A DNA stretch of 64,000 nt, from contig NZ_JACLAL010000003.1 in assembly GCF_014280875.1 (NCBI RefSeq), forward strand, positions 558,001 through 622,000. Reading direction: 5' to 3'. How positions within the stretch are numbered: position 1 is the first letter of the stretch; each line of letters begins with the position of its first letter. A program made the position numbers and the translations under genes. The DNA comes from Paenirhizobium daejeonense (GTDB taxonomy: Bacteria; Pseudomonadota; Alphaproteobacteria; Rhizobiales; Rhizobiaceae). The notes beneath the pieces are model-generated. The model saw only the letters and a program-made list of their open reading frames with translations, did not search any database and was not told where the DNA came from. This document shows positions 18,361 through 26,871 of the stretch, piece by piece.

Positions 18361-19121
18361 GTGCGATATTCGAAGTCCAGCAGTTGCGTCGCAACTTCGG
18401 CGGTCTGGTCGTCACCAATGACGTGTCGATCTCCATGGCCAAGGGCGACCGTATCGCCCTGATCGGTCCCAATGGCGCCGGCAAGACCACTTTCGTCAAT
18501 CTGGTGACGGGCAATCTGAAGCCTTCTTCGGGCAGCGTGAAGCTTGCCGGGGAGGATGTGACCGCGCTCAACTCCATGCAGCGTGTTCGTCGTGGCCTCG
18601 TGCGGTCCTTCCAGGTCACCCGACTGTTCTACGACATGACACCGGAAGAACATGTGTCGCTCGCTGTCCTGCAACGGGAGGGCAAATCCGGTCGCATGTT
18701 TGGCAGCCATGCCGGCATGCCCGAGGTGATGGAGGAAACCTATGACATCCTCGGAACCCTCGGCCTGACGGCGCTTGCCCGGAGCCGGGTGAGCGAGATC
18801 GCCTATGGCCAGCAGCGGCTTCTCGAAATCGCGCTCGCCCTTGCGCTAAAGCCCAAGGTGTTGTTGCTCGACGAGCCGGCGGCGGGCGTGCCGCAGAGCG
18901 ATACGGGCCGTATCGAGCAGGCGCTGGAAAAACTGCCGGCGGATCTCGCCGTGCTAATGATCGAACATGACATGGACCTCGTCTTCCGGTTCGCCAAGCG
19001 TGTCGTCGTGCTGGCGGCAGGTACGGTGATCTTCGACGGTTCGCCGTCCGATGTGACCAACGACGCCCGTGTCCGTGAAGCCTATCTGGGGAGCTATGCC
19101 AATGCCGGCAGCGCCGCTTGA
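18357..19121 (+). CDS. livG: ABC transporter ATP-binding protein, LivG type
   Basis: A 254-residue cytoplasmic ATPase: Walker A GPNGAGKTT, Walker B VLLLDEPAAG, signature-like IAYGQQRLLEIALAL. One of the two nucleotide-binding subunits of the importer. Its ATG overlaps the livM stop (ATGA). The signature reads YGQQR rather than the common SGGQR, which is normal for LivG. Confidence 0.94.
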   Translation: MSAIFEVQQLRRNFGGLVVTNDVSISMAKGDRIALIGPNGAGKTTFVNLVTGNLKPSSGSVKLAGEDVTALNSMQRVRRGLVRSFQVTRLFYDMTPEEHVSLAVLQREGKSGRMFGSHAGMPEVMEETYDILGTLGLTALARSRVSEIAYGQQRLLEIALALALKPKVLLLDEPAAGVPQSDTGRIEQALEKLPADLAVLMIEHDMDLVFRFAKRVVVLAAGTVIFDGSPSDVTNDARVREAYLGSYANAGSAA

Positions 19122-19818
19122 AATCCGCAACCTGAGCTCGGGCTATGGCCCGACGCGGGTGATCGAGGATGTATCCTTTTCCGTCGCCGCCGGCTCGCGC
19201 CTTGCGGTTCTCGGCCGCAACGGCATGGGCAAGACGAGCCTGTTTTCCACGCTCGCCGGCCAGACGAAGCGTTATGGCGGCGAGATTCGCCTTGGCGAAC
19301 GCGACATTGCCGCACTGCCGAGTGCTGCACGCGCCATTGCGGGCCTCGGCTACGTACCACAAACACGCGACATCTTTCCCACGTTGACAGTGGAAGAGAA
19401 CATTTTCGTCGGCCTCAAGGGACGTTCCAAGGACGCGCTTGAGGAAGCCTATGCGATGTTCCCCCGCCTCAAGGAACGGCGGCGGAACCTCGGTTCGCAG
19501 CTTTCGGGCGGCGAGCAGCAGATGCTTTCGACCGCGCGCACCATTCTCGGTCAGCCAACCGTGCTGTTGCTTGACGAACCGCTGGAAGGTCTGGCGCCCG
19601 TCATCTGCGAGGAACTGATGGCCGCCTTCTCACGGCTTGCGCAGACCGGTGACATGACCATTCTGCTGGTCGAGCAGCGTATCCAGAGCGCACTCGATTT
19701 CGCCGATCACGTCATCATCATGGAGCGCGGCCGCATCGCCTGGCGCGGCACACCCGTCGAACTTTCCGCCGACAAGCAGGCGGTCGAGGAACTGCTCGGC
19801 GTCGGCGGTCTTCACTGA
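19102..19818 (+). CDS. livF: ABC transporter ATP-binding protein, LivF type
   Basis: The second ATPase subunit, 238 residues: Walker A GRNGMGKTS, signature LSGGEQQMLSTAR, Walker B VLLLDEPLEGL. I take the ATG at 19102, eight bases after GGGGAG, over the ATG at 19096, which is too close. It overlaps the end of livG by 20 bp and is followed by a strong terminator. Confidence 0.93.
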   Translation: MPAAPLEIRNLSSGYGPTRVIEDVSFSVAAGSRLAVLGRNGMGKTSLFSTLAGQTKRYGGEIRLGERDIAALPSAARAIAGLGYVPQTRDIFPTLTVEENIFVGLKGRSKDALEEAYAMFPRLKERRRNLGSQLSGGEQQMLSTARTILGQPTVLLLDEPLEGLAPVICEELMAAFSRLAQTGDMTILLVEQRIQSALDFADHVIIMERGRIAWRGTPVELSADKQAVEELLGVGGLH

Positions 19819-19847
19819 CTGGGTGACGGCTCCTTCTAAAGCATCGG

Positions 19848-19879
19848 AACGCCGCGCTTCTAATCGAGGCGCGGCGTTT
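19848..19879 (+). terminator. Rho-independent terminator after livF
   Basis: Perfect 10-bp stem AACGCCGCGC/GCGCGGCGTT with an 11-nt loop and TTT, 30 bp past the livF stop. Confidence 0.85.
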
Positions 19880-20230
19880 GCGTTTGATCTGAGGCGCACG
19901 GTGTGGCGGAGAGATTGGGGCCTGCTTGCGGTTGTTGCGTCGTCGTTTCGCCTGCATTCTCCCGGCCACGCGGGGTTTCACGATCCGGGTGGGGCTTTCC
20001 TTCATCCTTGGGGTGGGGTAGATGAAGTAAAGACGCAGGACGCATCTGCTTGGGAGTAGAAAGCTGATGTATCTCATGGAGTTGAAGTGATTTTCCATCG
20101 CGAGTTGATGGCGATGGCGGTCTCTCCTGCTGGAGGTGAGAGCTATCTGACCTAATGCGGCTCCATTGATCAGGGTTGGTGAACGCGGCGATCTCGCGGG
20201 TCGCTGAAGGTTGCGAAACGAGAAGTTTTC
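19880..20230. other. Intergenic region between livF and the diguanylate cyclase
   Basis: No convincing gene, RNA or repeat seen. It presumably holds the promoter of the diguanylate cyclase gene, but no clear -35/-10 pair stands out. Confidence 0.5.
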
Positions 20231-22033
20231 ATGCGCATTCATGAAATCACCAATTGGGCTTACGGTCTGACGCTAGTCTTCACCGGTCTCTCCGCAGTTG
20301 CTTTCATCGCTTCGTCCCACAGCGCGGATCGCGAAAGAGCCGCCGTTGAACACCACCTGTCTCTTGACACCCTTGCCGAGGAATTGGCGCTTGGCGCCGA
20401 TGAACGCACCAACGAAGCCCGGCTCTATGTGATGACCGGTGAGGAGCGCCGCCTCGTTTCGTTTTCTGACGAGGAGAGAGAGGAAAAACGGCTGGAGGGT
20501 ACGATTGCCACCATCCGCTCGCTTGAACCGCCGAAGTCGGAAGTTGATCTGCTGAATTCGATAAGGCAGGACGCGGACTTTCTCGACGCCACGGAGCGCG
20601 GTGCCATCGATGCCTATCAGCAAGGAGATGTAGATAAAGCGCGTAACACACTTTTCGGCCCGGAACATGTGCGGGTTCACACACGCTTCATGGCGAATGT
20701 GGAGGATTTTCGTAAGGACACGGCAAACCGCACCCTTTCCGCGGTGCATGATGCGCAGTTTCGGGCCGATTTCTTCGGCGTGATCGCGCGCGTCCTGCTG
20801 GGCGCGACGGCAGCGCTTTTTCTTGGAGTGCTCTATTTCGTGCTGCGTCGGCGTGTCGCGATGCCCCTTGTCAAGATGGCCGCCGTCGTGCGTCGCCTGG
20901 CGCGACAGGACTATGAAGTCGAGGTCTTGCCTGATGAGCGGCATGACGAAATCAGCGAAATGAACAATGCGCTCGCGGTGTTCCGCGAAAACGGTCTCGA
21001 GCGTGAACGTCTCGATGCGGCGCGGCGAGCCGAGCAGGAGACCAAGGACCTCATTCTGCAGATGATGCACCGGCTGCAGGCCTGCCAGACACGCGGGGAA
21101 GTGGCGGAAATGCTGACCCGCTTCATGCCGCAGATCTTTCCCACGCTTGCCGGCCATCTGCTGCTGCTCAATGATCGGCGCACCACGTTGCGGGTGGATG
21201 CCACTTGGCTGGAGCCGAGGCGTTGTCAGGATCAGTTCGAGCTTTCCGACTGCTGGGCATTGCGTCGCGGTCATCCTCATGTCAGCGACGCGCGCGGCGG
21301 CGATGCTCAATGCAAGCATCTGCGCGAGGGGGGGCAGGAGGCGCTCTGCGTGCCGCTTTCGGCGCTGGGGGATACCATCGGTCTTCTCTATTTCGAGGAG
21401 ATGGATGCTGCTGGGGCCTCCGGAGAAATATCGCGCCTCTACCTGGAGTTGATCGCGGAAAACGTCGCGCTGGCCATCGCCAATCTGGAATTGCGTGAAC
21501 GTCTGACTGACATGGCTATCCGCGATCCGCTGACTGGCCTCCTCAACCGGCGTTCGCTGGACGAGATGCTGAACCGGTTCGCCGACGGGCAGGGCAGTTC
21601 GCTTGCCTGTATGATGCTCGATATCGACCACTTCAAGCGCTTCAACGATGAGTTCGGTCATGACGCCGGCGATATGGTCATGCAGCATGTTGCGCAGATT
21701 ATCCGCGAGAGCGTGGCGGACCGCGGAAAGGCGTTCCGTTTTGGCGGGGAGGAGTTCACAGTGCTTTGTCCCGGCATGGAAATGGAGCAGGCGCTCGATA
21801 TGGCGGAAACCATTCGTGTGACGGTGGCCGATGCTCCCCTCAACCATCGCGGCCGTCCGCTTGGCCGTATCACCGTTTCGATCGGCGTGGCGCAGTCACC
21901 GAGTGAGGGTCCGAGATCGACATTGGTCAGCCGTGCCGATGCGTCGCTGCTCAAAGCCAAGGAGGAGGGCCGTAACCGAGTGCGCCCCGGTCGCGAGCAA
22001 ACTTTCGATCTCGCTCCGTTGATTGATAGCTGA
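20231..22033 (+). CDS. Membrane diguanylate cyclase (sensor, HAMP, GAF, GGDEF)
   Basis: A 600-residue inner-membrane enzyme that should make c-di-GMP. A first helix lies at about residues 8-28, a helical periplasmic domain at 29-180, a second helix at 183-207, HAMP at 208-262, a GAF-like domain at about 280-420, and GGDEF from 432 with RDPLTGLLNRRSL and the active-site variant GGEEF. No EAL domain. Monocistronic. Confidence 0.93.
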   Translation: MRIHEITNWAYGLTLVFTGLSAVAFIASSHSADRERAAVEHHLSLDTLAEELALGADERTNEARLYVMTGEERRLVSFSDEEREEKRLEGTIATIRSLEPPKSEVDLLNSIRQDADFLDATERGAIDAYQQGDVDKARNTLFGPEHVRVHTRFMANVEDFRKDTANRTLSAVHDAQFRADFFGVIARVLLGATAALFLGVLYFVLRRRVAMPLVKMAAVVRRLARQDYEVEVLPDERHDEISEMNNALAVFRENGLERERLDAARRAEQETKDLILQMMHRLQACQTRGEVAEMLTRFMPQIFPTLAGHLLLLNDRRTTLRVDATWLEPRRCQDQFELSDCWALRRGHPHVSDARGGDAQCKHLREGGQEALCVPLSALGDTIGLLYFEEMDAAGASGEISRLYLELIAENVALAIANLELRERLTDMAIRDPLTGLLNRRSLDEMLNRFADGQGSSLACMMLDIDHFKRFNDEFGHDAGDMVMQHVAQIIRESVADRGKAFRFGGEEFTVLCPGMEMEQALDMAETIRVTVADAPLNHRGRPLGRITVSIGVAQSPSEGPRSTLVSRADASLLKAKEEGRNRVRPGREQTFDLAPLIDS

Positions 22034-22249
22034 TTTGCGGATGACGGTTGAGTTTTGCGCTCGGCTGTCCCCGTTCACCGCACCGCGCTTGTATTTCCCT
22101 GTTTACTTGCCTGCGCCCTTTTCACGCGCCGACGAGGGTGCAACTTTAAGTGGCAATGCGCAGTGGAGAGGAGAAAGCTGGGAACTCTATATGATTGTTT
22201 AACATATGTAATCCGCATCGGGGCGTGGCGCGTTCCCGCCTCGTGCCAC

Positions 22250-22651
22250 CTATCGAGGGAAATGCTCGACGTGCGTCTCGGCGCTACGACCGAAATACAG
22301 CACACGCTTACCGAGGAATGAGACGATGTATCCCGCGCAGCCCAGCGCCTTCACGTTCTTGCAGAATGCGGCGTATGAGTATTCAGGATGGTTCGCCTGC
22401 GCTCTTTTGATCTGCGCTACCACGCCGGGCTGGTCGAATTGCGCGGCGACCTTGTCCTGCGACGGCCGGTTCTCCAGTGTGACATTGTCCCCATCCGCAA
22501 GGAAATAAGTCGTCGTGTTGCGGCGATAATCGACGACGTAGCCTTCGAACCCGGCCTTGATTAACGCTCCGACGATGTCTGGAAAGGTCATTGTCTTGTC
22601 ATAGGCCGCGTTTAGGCAGCGTTCGGCAATAGCCGTTTGTTGCGCATCCAT
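22250..22651 (-). CDS. DUF1398 family protein
   Basis: A 133-residue soluble protein with the DUF1398 pattern (FPDIVGALIKAGFEGYVVDYRR and the C-terminal YIVSFLGKRVLYFGR). Function of the family is unknown to me. It lies 40 bp downstream of the MarR gene on the same strand and is probably cotranscribed and repressed by it. Confidence 0.8.
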   Translation of the reverse strand: MDAQQTAIAERCLNAAYDKTMTFPDIVGALIKAGFEGYVVDYRRNTTTYFLADGDNVTLENRPSQDKVAAQFDQPGVVAQIKRAQANHPEYSYAAFCKNVKALGCAGYIVSFLGKRVLYFGRSAETHVEHFPR

Positions 22652-22691
22652 GGCGCGTTCCTTTCATCGGCTGTCAATGTTCAAGTGGCGA

Positions 22692-23153
22692 TCAGTCGAC
22701 GGGAACGCTCGTCAGTTCGCGTTCCTCGGCGATCTTTCGCAGAAGCTGCTCAAGCCGTCGGCGTTCGTCCGGAGCGAGAGCGCCGAAAAACTCTTCGTCG
22801 TTCTCGTCCGCAAGTGCGGCCAGGCGCGGGACGAGCTCCCGACCCTCCCGGTTCAAGGCGAGCGTATGGGCGCGCCTGTCGGCGGGATTGGCACGGCGTT
22901 CTATCAGGGACTTTTCGAGAAGTCGGTCGGCGAGCTTCGAGATTGCGCCCTTCGTCATGGCCATCCGGTCCGCCAGCTGGGACGGTGCAACGCTCCCAGT
23001 GTCATAGAGGGCACGCAGGAAGACCCACTCCGCGACCGTGACCCCTTCGCACTCGACCTTCCGGGCAAAACTGAGGGAGACGCCATTCGATACCATCCTG
23101 AGCCAATAACCCAGATGGGCCTCCAGCGTTGATGGGGACGAACTCGACAGCAT
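22692..23153 (-). CDS. MarR-family transcriptional regulator
   Basis: A 153-residue winged-helix repressor; the recognition helix lies in VAPSQLADRMAMTKGAISKLADRL and the wing in ERRANPADRRAHTLALNREG. Usually a dimer released from DNA by a small phenolic ligand or oxidation. A perfect 13-bp inverted repeat 14 bp upstream overlaps its own likely promoter, so autorepression is expected, with DUF1398 as a cotranscribed target. Confidence 0.92.
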   Translation of the reverse strand: MLSSSSPSTLEAHLGYWLRMVSNGVSLSFARKVECEGVTVAEWVFLRALYDTGSVAPSQLADRMAMTKGAISKLADRLLEKSLIERRANPADRRAHTLALNREGRELVPRLAALADENDEEFFGALAPDERRRLEQLLRKIAEERELTSVPVD

Positions 23154-23166
23154 GCGACCTCACTTG

Positions 23167-23204
23167 TTGACTAGGAAACTATAAGATTTTTGTTTCCTAG
23201 TCAA
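23167..23204. promoter_or_regulatory. MarR operator: perfect 13-bp inverted repeat
   Basis: TTGACTAGGAAAC (23167-23179) and GTTTCCTAGTCAA (23192-23204) are perfect reverse complements with a 12-bp AT-rich spacer. On the minus strand TTGACT doubles as a -35 and TATAGT follows about 15 bp later, so the repeat straddles the marR promoter. Confidence 0.8.
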
Positions 23205-23341
23205 TCAAATTTATTCTGGCGCAGGAAGGCAATGAGGCCGTTGCGGCACGCGGGGCGCAGTCGAGGGTGATTTGGCATGTGCATTGCAATTTGGCGCACC
23301 AGAGATGATGAAGATGAGAACTTTGAACTGGAGATCGAGCT

Positions 23342-23557
23342 ATGAGCAAATCGAACGCCCGCCTCAGCGATCTTGGTGCGCTAAGTGATGCGCTGGAGCA
23401 GAGAAAACGTCTGGAAACAGTGCGGGTATTCCTCGAAGAACATGATGCTGATGGTGAGCTCTTGGGTGCTATCGATGAGGCGCTTGATGATCTGGATTTA
23501 TGGATCGACGAAGAGTTGCTTGCCCAAAGTCATCCACTCCCGAGACTGTCCTCTTAA
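23342..23557 (+). CDS. Small acidic hypothetical protein
   Basis: A 71-residue, leucine- and acid-rich protein (EEHDADGELLGAIDEALDDL), likely helical. I do not recognise it. A GGAGATCGAGCT sequence precedes the ATG. It marks the transition from host-like genes to the defence island. Confidence 0.5.
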   Translation: MSKSNARLSDLGALSDALEQRKRLETVRVFLEEHDADGELLGAIDEALDDLDLWIDEELLAQSHPLPRLSS

Positions 23558-23684
23558 ATATCCTGACGATCATGAAACCAACATCCCGAAGCTGCACTTA
23601 TCTGGGCAATAGGCCTATCTTGTGGCCCGTGGTTCGTTTGAGGGCAACAATCTGGAAGGCAGGGCAGTTCGATTGGAGTTGCTG

Positions 23685-24146
23685 CTAGCCGATCTCGATG
23701 GTTGTTTCGTTCGACATGAGCCAAGCCGACAAAAGTTCGGCTGATACGGTAACCTTATCGGGCTTTCGCAGCGCGCACTCCCAGACTGTTGCCACACGCC
23801 ACCCGCTTTCCAGAAGCGCGGCGCGAACGGTAGCGTCCCGAGCCACGTTTGCCTCGAACTTGGCCTGCCAGAATTCCGGGCGCGTCGATGGAGTGGAGGT
23901 GTAGCGGCAGCCATTATGGCGATGCCAGAAACAGCCATGCACGAAGACAACCGCGTGGTGCTTCGGAAACACGAGGTCTGGTCGTCCAGGGACATGCTTT
24001 GCATGCAGCCGGTACCGGAAGCCACGCGCATGCAGTGCTCGACGAAGAGCCAGTTCGGGCTTCGTATCTTTTCCTCTGATTCCCGCCATCATGCGAGAAC
24101 GGGTCTGCCTGTCGACTATATCCATCATGTGAGCCCTGGTATTCAC
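23685..24146 (-). CDS. vsr: Very short patch repair endonuclease
   Basis: Vsr nicks beside T:G mismatches produced by deamination of 5-methylcytosine, limiting C-to-T mutation at sites methylated by the partner methyltransferase. The 153 residues show the family motifs MAGIRGKDTKPE, GRPDLVF (metal Asp) and GCFWHRH. It is divergent from the adjacent cytosine methyltransferase. Starts at 24146, 24128 or 24125 are all in frame; the conserved part begins at DIVDRQTRS. Confidence 0.95.
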   Translation of the reverse strand: MNTRAHMMDIVDRQTRSRMMAGIRGKDTKPELALRRALHARGFRYRLHAKHVPGRPDLVFPKHHAVVFVHGCFWHRHNGCRYTSTPSTRPEFWQAKFEANVARDATVRAALLESGWRVATVWECALRKPDKVTVSAELLSAWLMSNETTIEIG

Positions 24147-24165
24147 TGCCGAACCTGGTATACAC
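24135..24165. repeat. Direct repeat in the vsr-methyltransferase intergenic region
   Basis: CCTGGTATTCAC (24135-24146) and CCTGGTATACAC (24154-24165) differ at one base and are offset by 19 bp. They sit over the vsr start and 30-60 bp before the methyltransferase ATG, a place where either gene could be controlled. Confidence 0.4.
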
Positions 24166-24194
24166 GGCCTGAACGATTTAGGTCAGGAGACTGA

Positions 24195-25730
24195 ATGCCT
24201 TCCACTTTCGGCATTGTCGATTTGTTCGCCGGCCCGGGGGGGCTTGGCGAGGGCTTTGCGTCCATCGTCGAGGGTGGGCATGCGCCTTTCCGGATCGGAA
24301 TTTCGATCGAGAAGGAGGCATCGGCTCACCGGACCCTGACGTTGCGTGCCTTTCTGCGCGAATACCGGGCACGTCACGATGCCTTGCCCGAACAGTTCAT
24401 CGATTTCCACGCAGGGCTTGTCCCCGAACCGGATTGGTCGGTGGTCGACGCGGAAGCGTGGCGGCTTGCAATTGACGAAGCTCGTGCACTCGAACTCGGC
24501 ACGGAAGCTGCTGCGACTGCGATCGATGGCGCCATCGTGAAGCTGAAGGACAAATACGCCGACACGATCCTCATCGGCGGCCCGCCCTGTCAGGCTTACT
24601 CCCTGGTGGGGCGCGCCCGGGCCAAAGGCAAGGTCGGCTATGTTCCCGAGAAGGATGGACGGCACTACCTTTTCCGCGAGTACATCCGGGTGCTCGACAG
24701 GCTTCGGCCCGCTGCCTTCGTGATGGAAAACGTCAAGGGCATGCTGTCCTCGACGGTCGAGAGCCGCCTCGTCTTCGAGATGTTAATGGAGGACCTGTCC
24801 TCACTCGGTACGGGCCACGGTCATCACTACGAATTGCGGGCGATCCGGTTGGCGGATGGGAAGGCCAGCCTGCAGGAGGCGGTGCAGTCGTCGGATTTCA
24901 TCGTGCGCGCCGAGAACTTCGGTGTTCCACAGCGACGCCACAGGGTTATCATCGTCGGAATCCGCTCCGACCTTGCGAGCAGGGCCGCCGGTGCGGAGAT
25001 CGCCGTCTCCAGGATGAAGCGTACGGTGGGCGATACCCTCGGGACAATGCCCGCGCTGCGCAGCGGCATCAGCCGTGGTTGGGACAACGCGACCACTTGG
25101 CGACATGAGGTCGTCGACGCGGCGAAACTACTGGCCGACATCTACACGGTGCAGGACGGCGGCTCGCTTCGGGAAGCCTTCGCCTCCGCTGCCAAGCGAA
25201 TGAAAGAGGAGGCGCCGGTCCGTCGGGCCGCGTCATGTATGCCGGAAGGCTACGGCATATCGAACGATGAACTGTTGCGCTGGCTTGATAGGCCTGAGCT
25301 GCGCGCCATTGCCCAGCACGAGACACGCGGGCACATGGCATCGGATCTCGGGCGCTATCTGTTCGCCGCCGTGTTCGGAGCCGTACGCGGCTATAGCCCG
25401 AAAGCTGCCGATTTTCCCCTGGCGCTCAGCCCGGATCACCGCAACTGGCACAGCGGCGCCTTCAATGACCGCTTTCGGGTCCAACTGGCTGACGAGGCTT
25501 CGACCACTGTCACAAGCCACATCTCGAAGGATGGCCACTACTTCATCCATCCGGATCCGATCCAGTGCCGGAGCCTGACGGTGCGTGAAGCAGCCCGGCT
25601 GCAGACCTTCCCCGACGACTACCTGTTCCTCGGGAATCGAACCCAGCAGTACGTCCAAGTCGGAAATGCCGTGCCGCCGTTTCTCGCGCGTCAAATCGCT
25701 AAATTGGTCCTTTCAGCCCTGACTTCTTGA
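24195..25730 (+). CDS. C5 cytosine-specific DNA methyltransferase
   Basis: This 511-residue enzyme methylates cytosine at C5 in a specific sequence that I cannot predict. All main motifs are intact: motif I near VDLFAGPGGLGEGF, the catalytic PCQ in GGPPCQAYS (Cys132), ENV in FVMENVKGM, QxRxR-type VPQRRHRVIIVG and the C-terminal VQVGNAVPP. It differs clearly from the decayed relative at 52619. It is convergent with the HNH gene (18-bp overlap of the 3' ends) and pairs with vsr, supplying self-protection for the operon opposite. Confidence 0.95.
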   Translation: MPSTFGIVDLFAGPGGLGEGFASIVEGGHAPFRIGISIEKEASAHRTLTLRAFLREYRARHDALPEQFIDFHAGLVPEPDWSVVDAEAWRLAIDEARALELGTEAAATAIDGAIVKLKDKYADTILIGGPPCQAYSLVGRARAKGKVGYVPEKDGRHYLFREYIRVLDRLRPAAFVMENVKGMLSSTVESRLVFEMLMEDLSSLGTGHGHHYELRAIRLADGKASLQEAVQSSDFIVRAENFGVPQRRHRVIIVGIRSDLASRAAGAEIAVSRMKRTVGDTLGTMPALRSGISRGWDNATTWRHEVVDAAKLLADIYTVQDGGSLREAFASAAKRMKEEAPVRRAASCMPEGYGISNDELLRWLDRPELRAIAQHETRGHMASDLGRYLFAAVFGAVRGYSPKAADFPLALSPDHRNWHSGAFNDRFRVQLADEASTTVTSHISKDGHYFIHPDPIQCRSLTVREAARLQTFPDDYLFLGNRTQQYVQVGNAVPPFLARQIAKLVLSALTS

Positions 25731-26849
25731 TCGGTTGGTGCTGATCAGCGCTGCTCTTGCGTCGTCCATTGACCACCAAGGGCGTTGAGCATGTATCATG
25801 CGGTGGCAGTTCGAACAGACCAAGGCTAGGTCACTCAAGTTGGTCTTTCCTTGCTCACCGAGCAACGAAATGGGCAAGATATGGTGACATTCGATGAATT
25901 CCCGCCCCCTCTCTCCATACGTTTGCAAGAAATCGAAGCCGCAAACCTCACAGGCAAGACAGCCGTGCTTTCGTAGCGCGGCTTCCTTCTTTTTCTTTAC
26001 GAGTGTAAGGTTACGCTCTCTGGAAAGATGAACTCGGGTCATTATTCGACCTTCTGGTGCTTCGAATTCGATATCGCCGAAAGTCGCCGCCTCGGCATCG
26101 CTAGTGCCAATTAACTTCAAAATCCCGGTTGCAACACGCGCTACTTCGTCCGTACGTCCCGAAAACTCCTCCCAAAGCTTAGCTTCAAGCCCGTTGCCAT
26201 TGGGCAGGCCCTTTCTGCCGTTTTCAGTGTATTGGGGGTCATAAGAACTGAAGTTTCGCAACTTCATGGCGATTGCATCTGGTGTTCGCAAAAGCACTTC
26301 GTGTCCCGTCAGACCCAAGGTCTCGCCAACCTTCGCGATACGCTGCGTGAGTTCGCCAATTTCCTCGGATTCAGGACGAGGATCATAGTTGCGATTATTC
26401 AGATGATAATCCAATGCAATGATTAGCTCATCACGGGTCCAGTCTGGGTTTCGGCGTCGCCCAGGTCTTCCGAAAAACTCTCGAACTTTGTTGAGCAGCT
26501 CTTCATCGCTGCGGCGTATCCAATGATCGTGGACTGCTCGATCTCGTTCGCTGAGTTCAGCTCCTCGCTTCTGACCATCTGACCAGCCCTTTCGACCATT
26601 GTCGAAAAGGGAATCGAATATATCACGTGTATTCCTGAGCGTATGGCGAAACTGTTGTTGAGAGCGACCGTCCGAAAGTACGTCAAAGAACAGATCGTAC
26701 GCACCATTCCAGCTATCGACGCCCAGTGAGGCAGGGGGCCTCGGTACTTCGCCATCTGAAAATTCTGTGCAACGGGAGAGAAAGTACCCGACCAATATAA
26801 TGTCGTCGGATCGTTTCCGTGTCTCGCCGATGTCTCGAATTTTCGCCAT
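25713..26849 (-). CDS. HNH endonuclease
   Basis: A 378-residue putative nuclease. The C-terminal ~100 residues form a zinc-bound HNH domain: CEVCGFDF, then ECHHILPISLL and LALVCSNCHRMIH. The N-terminal ~250 residues are not recognised and may bind DNA or partners. The frame is open upstream into the AIPR gene, but MAKIRDIGE at 26849 gives a 22-bp gap after AIPR and a natural start. Last gene of the WYL-to-HNH operon; probably one of its DNA-cutting effectors. Confidence 0.85.
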   Translation of the reverse strand: MAKIRDIGETRKRSDDIILVGYFLSRCTEFSDGEVPRPPASLGVDSWNGAYDLFFDVLSDGRSQQQFRHTLRNTRDIFDSLFDNGRKGWSDGQKRGAELSERDRAVHDHWIRRSDEELLNKVREFFGRPGRRRNPDWTRDELIIALDYHLNNRNYDPRPESEEIGELTQRIAKVGETLGLTGHEVLLRTPDAIAMKLRNFSSYDPQYTENGRKGLPNGNGLEAKLWEEFSGRTDEVARVATGILKLIGTSDAEAATFGDIEFEAPEGRIMTRVHLSRERNLTLVKKKKEAALRKHGCLACEVCGFDFLQTYGERGREFIECHHILPISLLGEQGKTNLSDLALVCSNCHRMIHAQRPWWSMDDARAALISTNRSRSQG

Positions 26850-26871
26850 TTCTGTAATGACCGAATGATCT

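Noticed and set aside
20273-21847. Minus-strand open frame (524 aa) opposite the diguanylate cyclase
   Set aside because: Shadow of a gene with clear HAMP, GAF and GGDEF domains.
24135-24165. CCTGG as the recognition sequence of the methyltransferase
   Set aside because: Two short occurrences cannot define specificity; the site needs methylome data.
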